Positions 1 to 10,169 of a stretch of DNA of 64,000 nt are shown here, piece by piece. The translations under genes were made by a program, and so were the position numbers. The DNA is taken from positions 89,647,313 through 89,711,312 of the forward strand of contig NC_135722.1 of the NCBI RefSeq assembly GCF_964656455.1. Reading direction: 5' to 3'. Every line of letters begins with the position of its first letter. Within the stretch, counting starts at the first letter, position 1. This stretch comes from Halichoerus grypus. Lineage: Eukaryota; Chordata; Mammalia; Carnivora; Phocidae. Below the pieces are notes generated by a model. That model did no database searches. It had not been told where the DNA came from and worked only from the letters and a program-made list of their open reading frames with translations.

Positions 1-880
1 TCACCAACCTGCCATCCCAACTCAGGTGCGTGGGTCCTTGAGCAATGATTTCCAAACAACCTGGCCCAGAGCCAGGGGCAGGAACCAGATGGCCCCTCAA
101 TTTGTTTTTCTGAGTCTACATTCACCCTTCCTGGAGAAGCCCTGCTTGATGTGGGTTGTGTTTATTCCTAGTAACCATTAGAGTTACAACATCACTTCAA
201 TAAAATACATCAGCTGCAGTAAAAGAAAAAAGAAAAAAAGCAAGCAAGGGAGAGGGAGCCAGAGATTGCCTTATAAAACTGGCAAAGACTTTCACTTGCT
301 TTTTGCTGGGGCTCTTAAAGTTGGGGCTGGGTTTCATGTTCCAGGCACCCTGTTTTGTTAAGGACCTACACTCAGCTGAAAAGGTTGGGAACTGGGAGGC
401 ATTCCCACCCCGACCCCCGATTTTACCTCTTTGTTTGCATCACAATTTCCTTGTTAACACAAGATTAGCCTCTTCCCACAATGCACATGGCCTCCTCCAT
501 GCCAAGGACACAATCGGGTTCATAAGTACATTAAATCCTTAAAAAAAATAAATCAGCACTCAAGAGACAAATGTAACAACGTGGAATTTCTGGATTCTCC
601 ACCAATCTAATTACAATGGCTGTGAAAGAACATGTGCCTAATTAAACTGCCAATCAAGCCAAAATGATACGCATCCCCATTTATACAAATGTTTACTCGC
701 ATGGCTTAAACCAGTCCCTTTGACAGAGGAGGCGGCAACTGGTGATTAAAAAGATAAGCGAGATCAGGCGTCTCCACCAATGAAGAAAAGTAAATACACC
801 AGATTCTTTTCTTTTTTTCCTTAAAAAAAAAAAAAAAATCTTTTTACTAGAAATGAGCATATCATGTGTCTAGTTTGTTC
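1..880. other. 5' flanking DNA, no gene seen
   Basis: No repeat family or exon is recognised here. The only low-complexity part is an A/T tract near 815-840. Positions 580-790 are of mixed composition with several homeodomain-type cores (TAATTA, CTAATTAA, CCAATCA, a GATTAAAA/GATAAG pair), the look of a conserved non-coding element. That is an impression from motif content only. Confidence 0.4.
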
Positions 881-929
881 AATATCCCCAGATTGAATAC
901 ATCCATTTCCTAGCACCAATCAGAGAACA

Positions 930-1242
930 TGTCCAGCACCCCCAAAGTGTACCACTTTCCCCTTTCGGTAACTCCCTCCTCCGTCCCAGGGGTAGCCACT
1001 ATCCTAACTCACAGAGCTTAGTTCTGCCTGTTTTTGTCCTCTGTGTAAATGGAATCATAGAGAATGTACTCTTTAAGTGTCTGCCGTCCCTCAGCACGAT
1101 GTTGTGAGATCCACCCACTGAGCTGTGTTTACGTTATTCATTCCTCTTGCTGCGTAGTATGACCTTGAGACTACACCACAATTCACTGATCCAGTCTGCT
1201 CCTGGTATGCGAGTTGTTTCCTGGTTGGAGTTATTTTATGTA
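930..1242 (+). mobile_element. L1M 3' UTR fragment, part 1
   Basis: The text follows the old mammalian L1 3' UTR pattern: 'ggtagccactatcct', then 'aatggaatcatagagaatgtactctt', then the 'ttcattcctcttgctg..gtagtatga' and 'gagttgtttcctgg' blocks (given here in short pieces). The fragment is broken at 1242 by a DNA transposon and resumes at 1953 in the same orientation. Divergence is high, so it is an old, inactive copy. Confidence 0.75.
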
Positions 1243-1952
1243 CAAGTTGACCCTTGAACAGTACGGATTTGGAATACACGGGTCCACTTCTATGCAGATC
1301 TCTTCCAATAAATATATTGGAAAATATTTTTGAGATTTGAGACAATTTGAAAAAAGCTCCCAAATGAACCACGTAGCACAGAAATACTGAAAAAATAAAG
1401 AAAAAGTTAAATATGTCAAGAGTGCACAAGCTATCTACAGATATCATCTATCATTTACTACCTTAAAATACTCACAAATGCCTTATGAAAAGTTAACATT
1501 ATCAAAATTTACACACACAAACTTTACAGACCACATATTATCTTTTAATTTGTGATGTCTAGTGTTAGTAATACATGTAAACATCTTGCAGGGCTTTATA
1601 TCACATTAGACAGTATTAATGTAGGTACTGACAGATGATTCATCTCGTACACAAATGACGTAATCTTACGGTATTGATAAATACAGCACAGTACCGTAAA
1701 TGTATTTTCTTTTCCTTATGATTTCCTTAATAATATTTTCTTTTCTTTAGCTTACTTGATTGTAAGAGACAGTATAGAATACATACAACATACAAAATAT
1801 GTGTTACTCGACTGTTTCTGTTATCTGTAAGGCTTCTGATCAGCAATAGGCTATTAGCAGTTAGGTCTTTGGGGAGTCAAAAATTATACACAGATCTTCA
1901 ACTGCAGGGGAGGTTGGCACCTCGATCTCCTGTGTTGTCCAAGGGTCAACTG
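1243..1952. mobile_element. Tigger-type (TcMar) DNA transposon relic
   Basis: The ends are inverted: the left end has 'agttgacccttgaaca' and the right end 'aagggtcaactg'. Both are flanked by a TA dinucleotide (1241-1242 and 1953-1954), as expected for Tc1/mariner TA target duplication. The interior, with 'gggtccacttctatgcagat' and 'atattggaaaatattttt', fits the MER8/Tigger2 group as I recall it. No transposase frame survives. It lies inside an L1M fragment and so inserted after it. Confidence 0.75.
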
Positions 1953-2165
1953 TACTGCTGCCATTAACATTTCAGAACATGCCTTTTGGTGAAATATGTT
2001 TCCAGGCTGATTGGGTAAGTATGTGGGATTGTAATTGCTGGAGCGTAGATTATGTGTATGTTCAGCTTTCACTGATGTTGTCACGGTTTTCCAGGATGGT
2101 TGTAGCACTTACCCTCCCCCCAGCACAGGGACACTACCTACCACTTGAATGTCCCCCTTGTGGCT
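1953..2165 (+). mobile_element. L1M 3' UTR fragment, part 2
   Basis: Continues the L1 text interrupted at 1242: 'gccttttggtgaaatatg', 'gggattgtaattgctgga', 'tatgttcagctttcactgat' and 'ttttccaggatggttgtagc' appear in the order of the L1M 3' UTR. Its continuity across the Tigger element supports a single L1 split by a later insertion. Confidence 0.7.
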
Positions 2166-2179
2166 TGGACTAGGCAGTA

Positions 2180-2310
2180 TGTCACCGCCTGTTTTCAGAT
2201 GAGGAAACTGAGATTAAGAGATTTGTGAAGATAATACTAAGTGACAGCTGGGGACCCAGCTCAGGTCCTTGTCACCTGAACACTGGAGCTCTTAATCTCT
2301 CTGCTCACGG
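2180..2310 (-). mobile_element. MIR SINE relic
   Basis: Contains the reverse-strand MIR core: 'ttcagatgaggaaactgaga', then a degraded 'agtgacagctggggacccagctcaggt' block (two pieces), ending in 'ctcttaatctct'. Old and diverged. Confidence 0.65.
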
Positions 2311-2479
2311 CCTCACAAGGGTTCTGGTCTGATGTGGTGTAAGGTACCAACTACACCTTGCTCTTAACGGAACTCAGGCTCCTTTCTCCTTTGTCTTCTG
2401 CTGTGGGGCTTGTGGACTTTACTCAGCTCTACTGGTCATCTCGTGCTGTGAAGCCTTTAAATCCAAGTGGCAAAAGCAT

Positions 2480-2640
2480 CACTTGGCTTTTGGGGATCCA
2501 AGTCCTCCTCATGTTCCTTCTCAGTCTCTGCTGGTTCCTTCTCGCCCCCTCCCAACCTCAGTGTCACAGTGCCCCAAAACTCATCCTTTGCTACCCCTGC
2601 TCTCTAGGTGATTGCTGAGACCACGACCGCGCAGATCTTC
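2480..2640 (+). mobile_element. L2-like LINE fragment
   Basis: The blocks 'ctctgctggttccttctc', 'cagtgccccaaaactcat' and 'gctctctaggtgattgctga' follow the order of the L2 3' region. The run stops where a different old repeat begins and resumes near 3090. Confidence 0.5.
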
Positions 2641-3010
2641 CTGCCTTCTGGCTTTCCGGCACATGATGGGACTGTTCTTGCTGTCCTTCCTGACACCTCC
2701 TACACTCGGCTTTGAGGCTAGTCTGGCCAGTGACTGTGAGCAGAAGTGACACGTGCCTCTCCTGAGCTAGAACATTTCATTGCCGATGCAAGCCTCTCCA
2801 GAGCTCTCCTTGTCCTCTTCCTGCTCTGTCAGCCTGAGTCCTGGGGTGAAGAAATATAAAGCAGAACTCACCGTCAACTCACAATGGATATATGGCATAA
2901 ACAAGAAAAAAACACGTGGAAGTTATAAGCCATTAAGATTTGGGAAGGTGGCAGGGGGAGTATTTGTCACCTAGCATAACTAAATCTATTCTAACTGATA
3001 CAATGAGAAC
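2640..3010 (+). mobile_element. Old interspersed repeat, family not named
   Basis: Has the block order 'cacatgatgggactg', 'tgtgagcagaagtgac', 'ataagccattaagatttggg' and 'tctattctaactgataca', which I recognise as a common ancient mammalian repeat but cannot name safely. It separates two stretches of L2 in the same orientation, so it is likely an insertion into that L2. Confidence 0.45.
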
Positions 3011-3089
3011 ATTTAGTTTTGCAAATTTTGTTATAACATATTTTGACAGTTCCTAAATTTTACCTCTTAGCTGATCCTGAGCCCTTAAC

Positions 3090-3690
3090 TCCAAGCCCAT
3101 TTACCCTACTATCTTTTCTAAAGTCTCTCTTGGAAAACTAATATATATCTCAAAATTAGACATGTCCAAAGTGGAATTGCTGATCTCCACTCTCCCCCCA
3201 ACCTGAACCATGCACAGTCTTCCATATCTCAGTGAATAGCAGCTACAATATTCCCATGACTCAGGCCAAAAACCTTGGGAATATTCTTGTCCCTTCTTTT
3301 TCTTATACCCCACGTTGACTCCATCGACAAATCATGCATGCAGACTTCACTTTCAAAATAGATGCAGAATCTGACCTTCCCTTGGCTATCTAATTTAGAT
3401 ACCACGGTTTTTTCAAAAATGCATTCTACTGGATATTAGCATTTTTACCCCCCTTTCTTTGAAACTTCTCACAACAAGCCCTCTCACCCTGCCCCCAACC
3501 TATTTGCCATGGCATCATACTCTCTGGCTCTCCTATACTTCCTTCTTTCTTTGTAGTTCTCTAGCCATGTTCTGTCCCCCCACTAGAACTTGCCGATCTT
3601 CCTACTACTCTACTTCCATGAGAAAATCAAGGCTTCTTATGGCTTTAGCTTTCATTTTTATCCATGTTTCACAAAATGTATAAATCACGT
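3090..3690 (+). mobile_element. L2-like LINE fragment
   Basis: Text such as 'agacatgtccaaagtgga', 'cagtcttccatatctcag' and 'aggccaaaaaccttggga' is the L2 ORF2/3' region in order. The 74-residue open frame at 3459-3683 is a chance frame in this repeat, not a gene. Confidence 0.6.
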
Positions 3691-4100
3691 ATAGCAATGA
3701 TGGTACTGGGAATGATTTTAGAAGGTATATGAATGAAGATTTCTATTTTAACAGTTAGTTTACTTTAATGTGTATTAGACGAAATATAACTAACACATAA
3801 AGCCTGAGATTTCACAGATATTACTGCTCAGATGAAACCAAATAAATCAGCTAAGTCAAATTAAAGTAAAATATTAAATAAACACTACTATAGGAGGTAT
3901 GAGGTAGGGAAAGCTATAAGTACACACAAGAAGTTTAGAGAACACAGTATGGATCCTCAACTAATAAATGCGGTCAGTTATCTTCCATGGATGAACACCT
4001 CTGACGGCCACCTGGAGAGCTCCATTTGCAAGACCCACCATGCCCTCAAAATTAATAAATAAACCTCAACTGGATTTTTCCCTTAAAACCGGTCCCCTCC
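3690..4100. other. AT-rich DNA, nothing recognised
   Basis: AT-rich sequence without a recognisable repeat, exon or RNA gene. Confidence 0.35.
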
Positions 4101-4430
4101 ATTTATTCAATGACTCCACTCTTCCAGCAGGCCAAGCCCAATAACTGGACATCATCTTTTATTCATCTCTATCATTTGTTGCCTTTATTCACCAGCTTTT
4201 AAGATCCTAAAATGACTGTCATGTGTACCCTTTCCCTTTTATTTTCATTAACATCACTCCAAGCCATGACCCAATTACCTCATGCCCAGATCATTGCAAT
4301 GACCTCCAAACTTGTGTCCTGTCTCCATGTAAATTCAGTTGTGCTTTGCCAATGCCCTAAAATCATCATTCCCGTGTTCAGAACCTTCGGTAGCTTCCCC
4401 CAAAGGCAATGTCCAAGATCCCTAACCCCG
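4100..4430 (+). mobile_element. Second L2-like fragment
   Basis: Restarts the same part of L2 seen near 3220 ('caggccaagcccaataac', 'tttattcaccagcttt', 'cagatcattgcaatgacc'). It is therefore a separate copy or a duplicated piece rather than a continuation. Confidence 0.5.
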
Positions 4431-4570
4431 TGCTAACAATAACTAATACTTACTTAGTTTTCTTTGCTACAAGCTTTATAGGAATGTTCTTATTTAATCC
4501 TGACAACCCCATGAGGTAGGCATGACAGATAAGGAAATGATTTATCAAGAGCTAGTAAGAATTCCATCCC
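4430..4570 (-). mobile_element. MIR SINE relic
   Basis: Reverse-strand MIR: 'tgctaacaataactaatact', 'tcttatttaatcctgacaac', 'catgaggtaggcatgaca'. It abuts the L2 fragment. Confidence 0.6.
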
Positions 4571-4639
4571 AAATAGCCTGCTGCCAGTAACTTTAAACAG
4601 CCATACTATATTGCCCATTAACAAATTTAACATGATTTC

Positions 4640-4880
4640 TCATCGTATACCAGCTTTGTGTCCTCTGTTCTATTTCCTTTTGCCCTGTCATTAGGTGAGG
4701 CTCATTCCTGCATATATTGGAGCTTTATCAAGACCTGCCTGGGCCTTAATATTCCGCCCCTCCACTCAGTGCTCACCACCTTCTGACACAACATCCAAAT
4801 GTGCCTCCCCTTTATTTAGGACCCAGCTCAAATTCAACCCCGTACGTGTCACTAAAGCCAGAATTACCACTGACAGAAAT
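4640..4880 (+). mobile_element. L2 3'-end-like fragment (weak)
   Basis: The 'ggacccagctcaaattcaac' block resembles the L2 'ctcagctcaaatgtcacc' segment. The match is loose. Confidence 0.35.
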
Positions 4881-4899
4881 AGATGGCTATCCTCCCAGG

Positions 4900-5440
4900 T
4901 CTAAAACGTCCTCACCTGGGCTCTGAATTGTCCTGTTCCAGTCCTGATGTTAACCTGGCCTGGTGGGCAAATGGCCAGAAGGAAAAAGCCAACAGTCCCA
5001 CTTCATCTTATGAACAGGAGGTCCCTTCATCTCTGAATTGAGAATGTTTCCAAGTAATGCAAGTGGACGCAGTTCAAGGCATTGTTTTTCAACGTTTTAT
5101 GGGCTCAGGACCTTTTTCAGATTTCTATTCTTTGTGTTGGATAGACACTCAGTAATTATAATAACACAGGCTGATTTCCAAATGTGCCAGGGTTTCAGAG
5201 AGCAGAGAGTCCAGATATGTGTCCTGCCCGGAGAAATCATGGATTCATGGAATTTTTGGTCCACCAGCCTATCTTTTGCTCGCTGAGCTTTCTTCAGTTG
5301 GTCAGCTTCTTCCTTGAGTTGTTGTTCTCCATGGAGAGCAGGAAAAGAAAGAAAGGTGGTAAAGATAAGCTGTCTCTTTTTGTATAATGAGAGGCCAGCA
5401 AAAAACAAAACAAACAAACAAAAACATCTTAGAACTGGAA
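4900..5440. other. Unassigned flanking DNA
   Basis: No repeat recognised. A minus-strand frame (5097-5417) contains a Lys/Glu/Gln-rich stretch that looks coiled-coil-like, but it has no splice context and is treated as chance. Confidence 0.35.
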
Positions 5441-5600
5441 GGGAATTTAGACATCATCTAGTCCCACCCATACATTTCAGAGATGACAAAACTGGGGCTC
5501 TGGCAAGAACCATGACCTACACGGTCACACAATTAGTAGCAGACCCGGGACTGGAACCCAGGACTTTGCGTTCCAGTGCAGCTTTCAAATCCCAGGTCTA
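5440..5600 (-). mobile_element. MIR-like SINE relic
   Basis: Block order 'gaactggaagggaatttaga', 'catctagtcccaccca', 'cagagatgacaaaactgggg', 'ggaacccaggact' fits the reverse-oriented MIR-related family with the 'ctggaagggacc' start. Confidence 0.55.
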
Positions 5601-5614
5601 TTTAATCAGATTCT

Positions 5615-5800
5615 AGGCTTACAAACTTGGTTTAGCCACGTACCATTTCTGGGATTCTGTGTTCTCAATTCCGCAATGCGGAAAGTAGGAATGATTACGT
5701 CTGTTTGGAAGGATTGCTGTAAGGATCCAAGTTGAATGAAGTAAGTAGTGGGCAAGAATCTAACACATAATAGTTGCTCAATAGATGTTCATTTATTTAC
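5615..5800 (+). mobile_element. MIR SINE relic
   Basis: Forward MIR text: 'ttggtttagccacgtacc', 'gtaggaatgattacgtctg', 'ggattgctgtaaggatcc', then 'gttgctcaatagatgttc'. Confidence 0.6.
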
Positions 5801-6520
5801 TCAAGCGATTAAGTCCGCTGACATGAAGGAAGAACCTAGAAAAGATATATTTTAAGAAGGTAACTGAAAGATTGCATCTCTAAGCACACAACATTTCTGA
5901 GCAGCTGAGAGAGCATTGAGATGGGGGTGGGGAGAAGGACGGCAGCAGTGAAGGGGGGTGTGTTAAATGGTAAAGGTGTCTCGGCTGTTTGTTTTTTAAA
6001 GAAAAGGTGTGTGTCAGCTGGGTGAATCATGAAACGCTAATTAAATTTCTGCTTCTTTTTATCCCCGTAAAACAAACAAACCACTTTTAGCAATGCCGAG
6101 CTTTCTGGAGACCCAAGAAAATAATTGCCTGAGTCTCACATTAATTGTTTTAAAAATTAGTTCTAAGTCTTAGTTTGGGCTTTGTTTTTCAAGACGTTAT
6201 GTGAGTTACTAGAAATGAGTCATGGGTGAGGTGGTGATGCCTAAACCAGTAGGAAGAGAGGCAAAACTGAGGAGACTTCTTCCCAACCCTGTCACACTGT
6301 CTGAACATAAGATCTTGTCTCCTTGCTGGGTCTCTGCATAGCACCCCGTGAGTGCTGTGCCTGGTCCCGAGACTGCGATGTCTACTTGGACCTGCTAGAG
6401 GTCCTTGGAAAGCAGGTTCTCTGAGTTCCTCTGTCTGCCCTTGTGTTTGCTCTGGAGCCCGTCAAGCTTAGGTCAAGGTTTGTGAGTGCCGATATTAAAT
6501 GATCAGGATAATTCTGATCT
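5800..6520. other. Unassigned flanking DNA
   Basis: No gene or repeat recognised. The part 6030-6200 carries several homeodomain-type AT cores ('gctaattaaatt', 'cattaattgtttt') in otherwise complex sequence. Confidence 0.35.
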
Positions 6521-6533
6521 TGCAAAATATTCT

Positions 6534-6733
6534 TTTTTTAAAAAAAAGATTTTATTTATTTATCTGATAGAGAGAGACACAGTGAGAGAGGGAACACAAG
6601 CCGGGGGAGTGGGAGAGGGAGAAACAGGCTTCCCGCTGAGCAGGGAGCCCGATGCGGGGCTCGATCCCAGGACCCTGGGATCACAACCTGAGCTGAAGGC
6701 AGACGCTTAACGACTGAGCCACCCAGGCGCCCC
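6534..6733 (-). mobile_element. CAN-SINE (tRNA-Lys derived), copy 1
   Basis: Shows the carnivoran SINE in reverse: T-rich end with 'aaagattttatttattt', a body including 'gcggggctcgatcccaggac', and the tRNA-like head 'gactgagccacccaggcgcc'. An 11-bp target duplication 'caaaatattct' is seen at 6523-6533 and 6739-6749. The intact duplication and low divergence suggest a lineage-specific insertion. It sits at the start of an L1M fragment. Confidence 0.93.
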
Positions 6734-6749
6734 ACTTTCAAAATATTCT

Positions 6750-7549
6750 GAGTATTTTAATTATGAAAAATGTATAGATGCAGAAAAGTACAGAGAATCA
6801 TTTGACAGAGACCTATGTACCACTCAGATCTAACATGTTGAGCGGAGTTTTTCTCTATTTGTTTTAGAAAAAAAATTTAAAACAAAAATTTACAGATAAC
6901 ACTGAACACCCCCCCATCCCATTTCCCTTCCTCCCCAAAGGTAACCACCATCTTGCAGTTGAAATTCGTCTGTATATTGTTTATACTTTTACTGTTTGAT
7001 ACTCGCAAACAATTTAGTATCAATTCTCCTTAAACTTTATATCAATGATATCATCTGCACATGTATTTTTGTAACTTTGCCCTTTTCACTCAGCCTTATG
7101 TGCTTTGAGATTTATATATGTTGACATATTTGAATCTAGTTCGTTTTGTTTCTGCTACTAGAAAATATTTCTTTGTATGAATGGACTACACTTTACCCAG
7201 CACATTATTGATGGACATTTAGCTTATTTCCAATTTTTTGCAATTACTAATAAGATTGTAATGAATATCCTTGATCCTATCGGTTTGTGTACATGTGCAA
7301 GATTTTCCCTAGGATATACATCCAGAAGTCAATTCCTGGATCATAGGGCATTTATATCTTAACTTTACTAGATATTGACAAATTGTTCTCCAAAGAGGCT
7401 GCACTAATTTATACTCCCATCTCGTTTATGAAAGTTCCTCTTTTCTTTTCAGCACTCAATATTACAAGAACCTTATTTTTTTTTCCTAATCAAATGGGTG
7501 TAAAAATGACCTTTCTTTGCTTTAATATGTATTTTCTTTTTTACTAACA
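6750..7549 (+). mobile_element. L1M 3' UTR fragment
   Basis: Follows the L1M 3' UTR in order: 'gcagaaaagtacagagaatc', 'aaaggtaaccaccatcttgc', 'atcaatgatatcatctgc', 'gatggacatttagcttattt', 'caattcctggatcatagggc'. It continues beyond the next SINE to about 7840. Old copy with no frame preserved. Confidence 0.75.
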
Positions 7550-7561
7550 AGTTTACAAAGT

Positions 7562-7757
7562 GTTTTTTTTTTTTTAAGATTTTATTTATTTGACAGAGAG
7601 AGCAAGAGAGCACAAGCTGGGGGAACAGCAGAGGGTGAGAGAGAAGCAGGCTCCCAGCCAAGCAGGAAGCCCGATGCGGGGCTCCATCCCAGGACCCTGG
7701 GATCATGACCTGAGCCGAAGGCAGACGCTTAACCATCTGAGCCACCCAGGCACTCCA
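7562..7757 (-). mobile_element. CAN-SINE, copy 2
   Basis: Reverse carnivoran SINE: poly-T, 'aagattttatttatttgaca', 'gggatcatgacctgagccga', and a head altered to 'ccacccaggcactcca'. The target duplication 'gtttacaaagt' is seen at 7551-7561 and 7761-7771. It interrupts the L1M fragment. Confidence 0.92.
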
Positions 7758-7771
7758 CGAGTTTACAAAGT

Positions 7772-7845
7772 TTTAAAATGTATATCAGCTCTTTGAATTT
7801 CCTCTTCTGTAGATTTTTTTGTTCATATTTGTTTCCAATTTCTAT
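7772..7845 (+). mobile_element. L1M fragment, continuation
   Basis: Resumes the L1M text after the SINE ('ttgaatttcctcttctgtag', 'tttttgttcatatttg'). Confidence 0.5.
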
Positions 7846-8074
7846 CTCTTTTTTTAAACATGTTTGTAGAAAGATATTTTCAGTATTCTGGGACATCATC
7901 CCTTGTTGCCCATGCAGTAATGATTTCCATGTCCCTGGGCTTTCTGTTATTTCTACTGGACCCAAAGATTCAATGTGAGAGGAGTCGTGGATAAGCCCTC
8001 ATGTTCAGTTAGCCAGGTGCCGTCTGTAGGGGATAATCATCGCAGATCTCTAAAGCAATAATATGGCAGAGTAG

Positions 8075-8275
8075 CTGGAGAGCTGGGTCTCAGAAGCCCT
8101 GGTTTTCTAGACTCAGTCTGACCTGTGATAATATTAGAATTTTCAGGCCACTTTTTTTTTTCATGCGTAAAATCATAATATTAATACCAGCCTCAAGGGT
8201 TTTTGTGAAGAGCAAATAAAATATGTAAAATCACCTTTGAAAATGCTCTACAAATGCTAGCCATTATTAGTTGCA
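8075..8275 (+). mobile_element. MIR-like SINE relic
   Basis: 'gcgtaaaatcataatatta', 'cctcaagggtttttgtga' and 'aaaatgctctacaaatgcta' follow the forward MIR 3' half. Confidence 0.55.
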
Positions 8276-8296
8276 ACAACTCAAATACAAACTTGG

Positions 8297-8670
8297 TGTA
8301 TTAGTCTGTGCGGGCTGCCATAACAGAGTACTATAGACTGGGTGACTCAAACAATAGAAATTTATTTCCTTAGAGCTCTGGAGGCAGGAAGTCCAAGATC
8401 AGGCTGTCAGTACGATCTAGTTCTAGTGAGAGCTCTCGTCCTGGTTTGCAGAAGGCTGCCTTCTTGTTGTGTCCTCACACAGAGAAGAGAGCAAGCTCAG
8501 GAGTCTCATCTTCTTACACGGGCAGCAACCCTATCAAATTAGGGCCCCACCTTTAGGACCTCGGTTAACCTTTATCATCTCTTCCTAGGCCCTATCTCCT
8601 CCAAACACAGTCATCTTGGTGCTTAGGGCTTCTACATAAGAATGTTAAGGACACAATTCAGTCCATAGCA
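8297..8670 (-). mobile_element. MaLR-type solo LTR relic
   Basis: The text from 'gtattagtctgtgcgggctg' through 'aaacaatagaaatttattt', 'ggaggcaggaagtccaagat', 'gccttcttgttgtgtcctca' to 'caattcagtccatagca' is an antisense LTR of the non-autonomous MaLR (MST/MLT1) class. It ends TG...CA on the reverse strand. No internal viral sequence is present, so it is a solo LTR. No clean 5-bp duplication was seen. Confidence 0.65.
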
Positions 8671-8895
8671 GTCATGGTAGATTGATGTCCACTCACATAT
8701 TTCCAAATGGACCTAAGCATCTTAATTTTTCATCAGGACTAGATGGGAACACCATTAATTTTGCGAAGAAGTTATCTCTGGCTTGCTCTCTTGGAAAGCA
8801 TGACTGGTATCAAACAAAAGTTTGACCATTTCTGGGACTGTCATCCATATGGGACAAACCCTGGCTGTCAATCTTGTTCCCATGCCTGTCAGCTT

Positions 8896-8911
8896 AAAAG
8901 TGATCGGGTAA
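8896..8911. repeat. Target-site duplication of L1, left
   Basis: The 16-bp word 'aaaagtgatcgggtaa' is repeated exactly at 9462-9477, on either side of the truncated L1. Confidence 0.95.
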
Positions 8912-9012
8912 GCAGCTGAGCAGTGTTATTCACAATAGCCAAGAAATGGAAGCAGCCCAAGTAGATACTTGTCAATTGAGGAATGGAGAAAGAAGATGTG
9001 GTGTGTATGTAT

Positions 9013-9052
<40 letters not shown>

Positions 9053-9461
9053 GAATATTATTCAGCCACAAAAAGTAATGAAATCTTGCCATTTGCAACA
9101 ATGTGGATGGAGCTAGAGAGTATTATGCTAAGCAAAGTAAGTCAGACAGAGAAAGACAAATACCATATGATTTCACTCATAAGTGGAATTTAAGAAACAA
9201 ACAAGCAAAGGAAAAAAAATGAGGGCGAGGAAGAGAGAGAGTAAAAGCAAGAAACAGACTCTTAACTATAGAGAACAAACTGATAGTGACCAGAGGGGAG
9301 GCGGGTGCGGGGACAGGGGAAACAGGTGATGGGGAATAAGGAGGGCACTTGTTGTGATGAACACTGGGTGTTGTACGGAATTGTTGAATCACTATATTGT
9401 ACACCTGAAACTAATATTACACTGTATGTTAACTAGCTGTAATTTAAATAAAAACTTTAAA
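8912..9461 (+). mobile_element. 5'-truncated carnivore L1, 3' end
   Basis: Contains the end of L1 ORF2-like text ('tattcacaatagccaagaaa', 'ggaatattattcagccacaa', 'atggagctagagagtattat') followed by the carnivore L1 3' UTR ('tgatgaacactgggtgttgt', 'tgtacacctgaaactaatat') and an A-rich tail. An exact 16-bp target duplication brackets it. About 550 bp long and far too short to be active. Confidence 0.92.
9015..9050. repeat. (AC)18 microsatellite
   Basis: An uninterrupted AC run of 36 bases lies inside the truncated L1, at a place where L1 copies normally carry short GT/AC tracts. It could be polymorphic. Confidence 0.98.
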
Positions 9462-9488
9462 AAAAGTGATCGGGTAAAGAGACTAGAT

Positions 9489-9524
9489 CAGTACTGTCCA
9501 ATAGCAGAACTTTCTGTGATGTTA
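9489..9524 (+). mobile_element. hAT-Charlie MITE, part 1 (MER3-like)
   Basis: Begins with the terminal inverted repeat 'cagtactgtccaatagcag' and 'aactttctgtgatg'. The element is interrupted by a SINE at 9525 and resumes at 9722. The right terminus appears near 10230. The family is recalled as MER3-like. Confidence 0.6.
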
Positions 9525-9704
9525 GGGCGCCTGGGTGGCTCAGTCAGCTAAGTGTCTGCCTTCAAGTCAGGTCATGATCCCAAGGTCCTGGGATCGAGTT
9601 CCACATTGGGCTCCCTACTCAGCAGGGAGTCTGCTTCTCCTTCTAACCCTCCCCTGCTTGTGCACTCTTTCTCTCTAAAAAATAAATAAAATCTTCAAAA
9701 AAAA
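9525..9704 (+). mobile_element. CAN-SINE, copy 3
   Basis: Forward carnivoran SINE: head 'ggcgcctgggtggctcagtc', 'ggtcatgatcccaaggtcct', tail 'aataaataaaatcttc' plus A run. The exact 17-bp target duplication 'aactttctgtgatgtta' is seen at 9508-9524 and 9705-9721. It interrupts a Charlie MITE. Confidence 0.95.
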
Positions 9705-9721
9705 AACTTTCTGTGATGTTA

Positions 9722-9849
9722 GAAATGGTCTATAAAATCTATACCAACATCGTAGGCACTAGCCACATGTGGCTACTGGGCACTTCACATATGACTAGAA
9801 TCACTGAAGAAGTGTGTTTTTACTTTAATTTTAATTAAAAGCAGAATCA
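9722..9849 (+). mobile_element. hAT-Charlie MITE, part 2
   Basis: Carries 'aggcactagccacatgtggc' and the 'ttttactttaattttaatt' core expected after the left end at 9489. It is followed by a second insertion, an L1 tail. Confidence 0.6.
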
Positions 9850-10160
9850 GGCCTATAAATATGGAGAACAACCTGATGGTTGCCAGAAGGAAGGGGGGTT
9901 AAAGGGATGGGTACAAAGGGTAACGGGGAGTGGGAGGTACCAGCTTCCAGTTATGGGATGAATAAGTCACAGGAATAAAAGGCACAACACAGGGAATCCA
10001 GTTGATTTTATCGTAATAGTGTTGTCTGGTGACAGATGGTAGATATACTTGTGCTGAGAATAGCATAACATATAGACGTGTTGAATCACTATGTTGTGAT
10101 TACCTGAAATTCATGGAACCCTGCGTGTCAACTACACTCAAATTAAAAAATTAAAAAATA
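9850..10160 (+). mobile_element. L1 3'-end fragment
   Basis: 'tatggagaacaacctgatgg', 'gtgttgtctggtgacagatg', 'gtgttgaatcactatgttgt' and 'cctgaaattcatggaacc' followed by an A-rich tail match an L1 3' UTR. It is inserted in the Charlie MITE. Confidence 0.75.
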
Positions 10161-10169
10161 ACTCAGTGA

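Noticed and set aside
5097..5417. Minus-strand frame with a Lys/Glu/Gln-rich, coiled-coil-like stretch near 5250-5330
   Set aside because: No splice sites, no neighbouring exon and no match I recognise; the rest of the frame is not protein-like.
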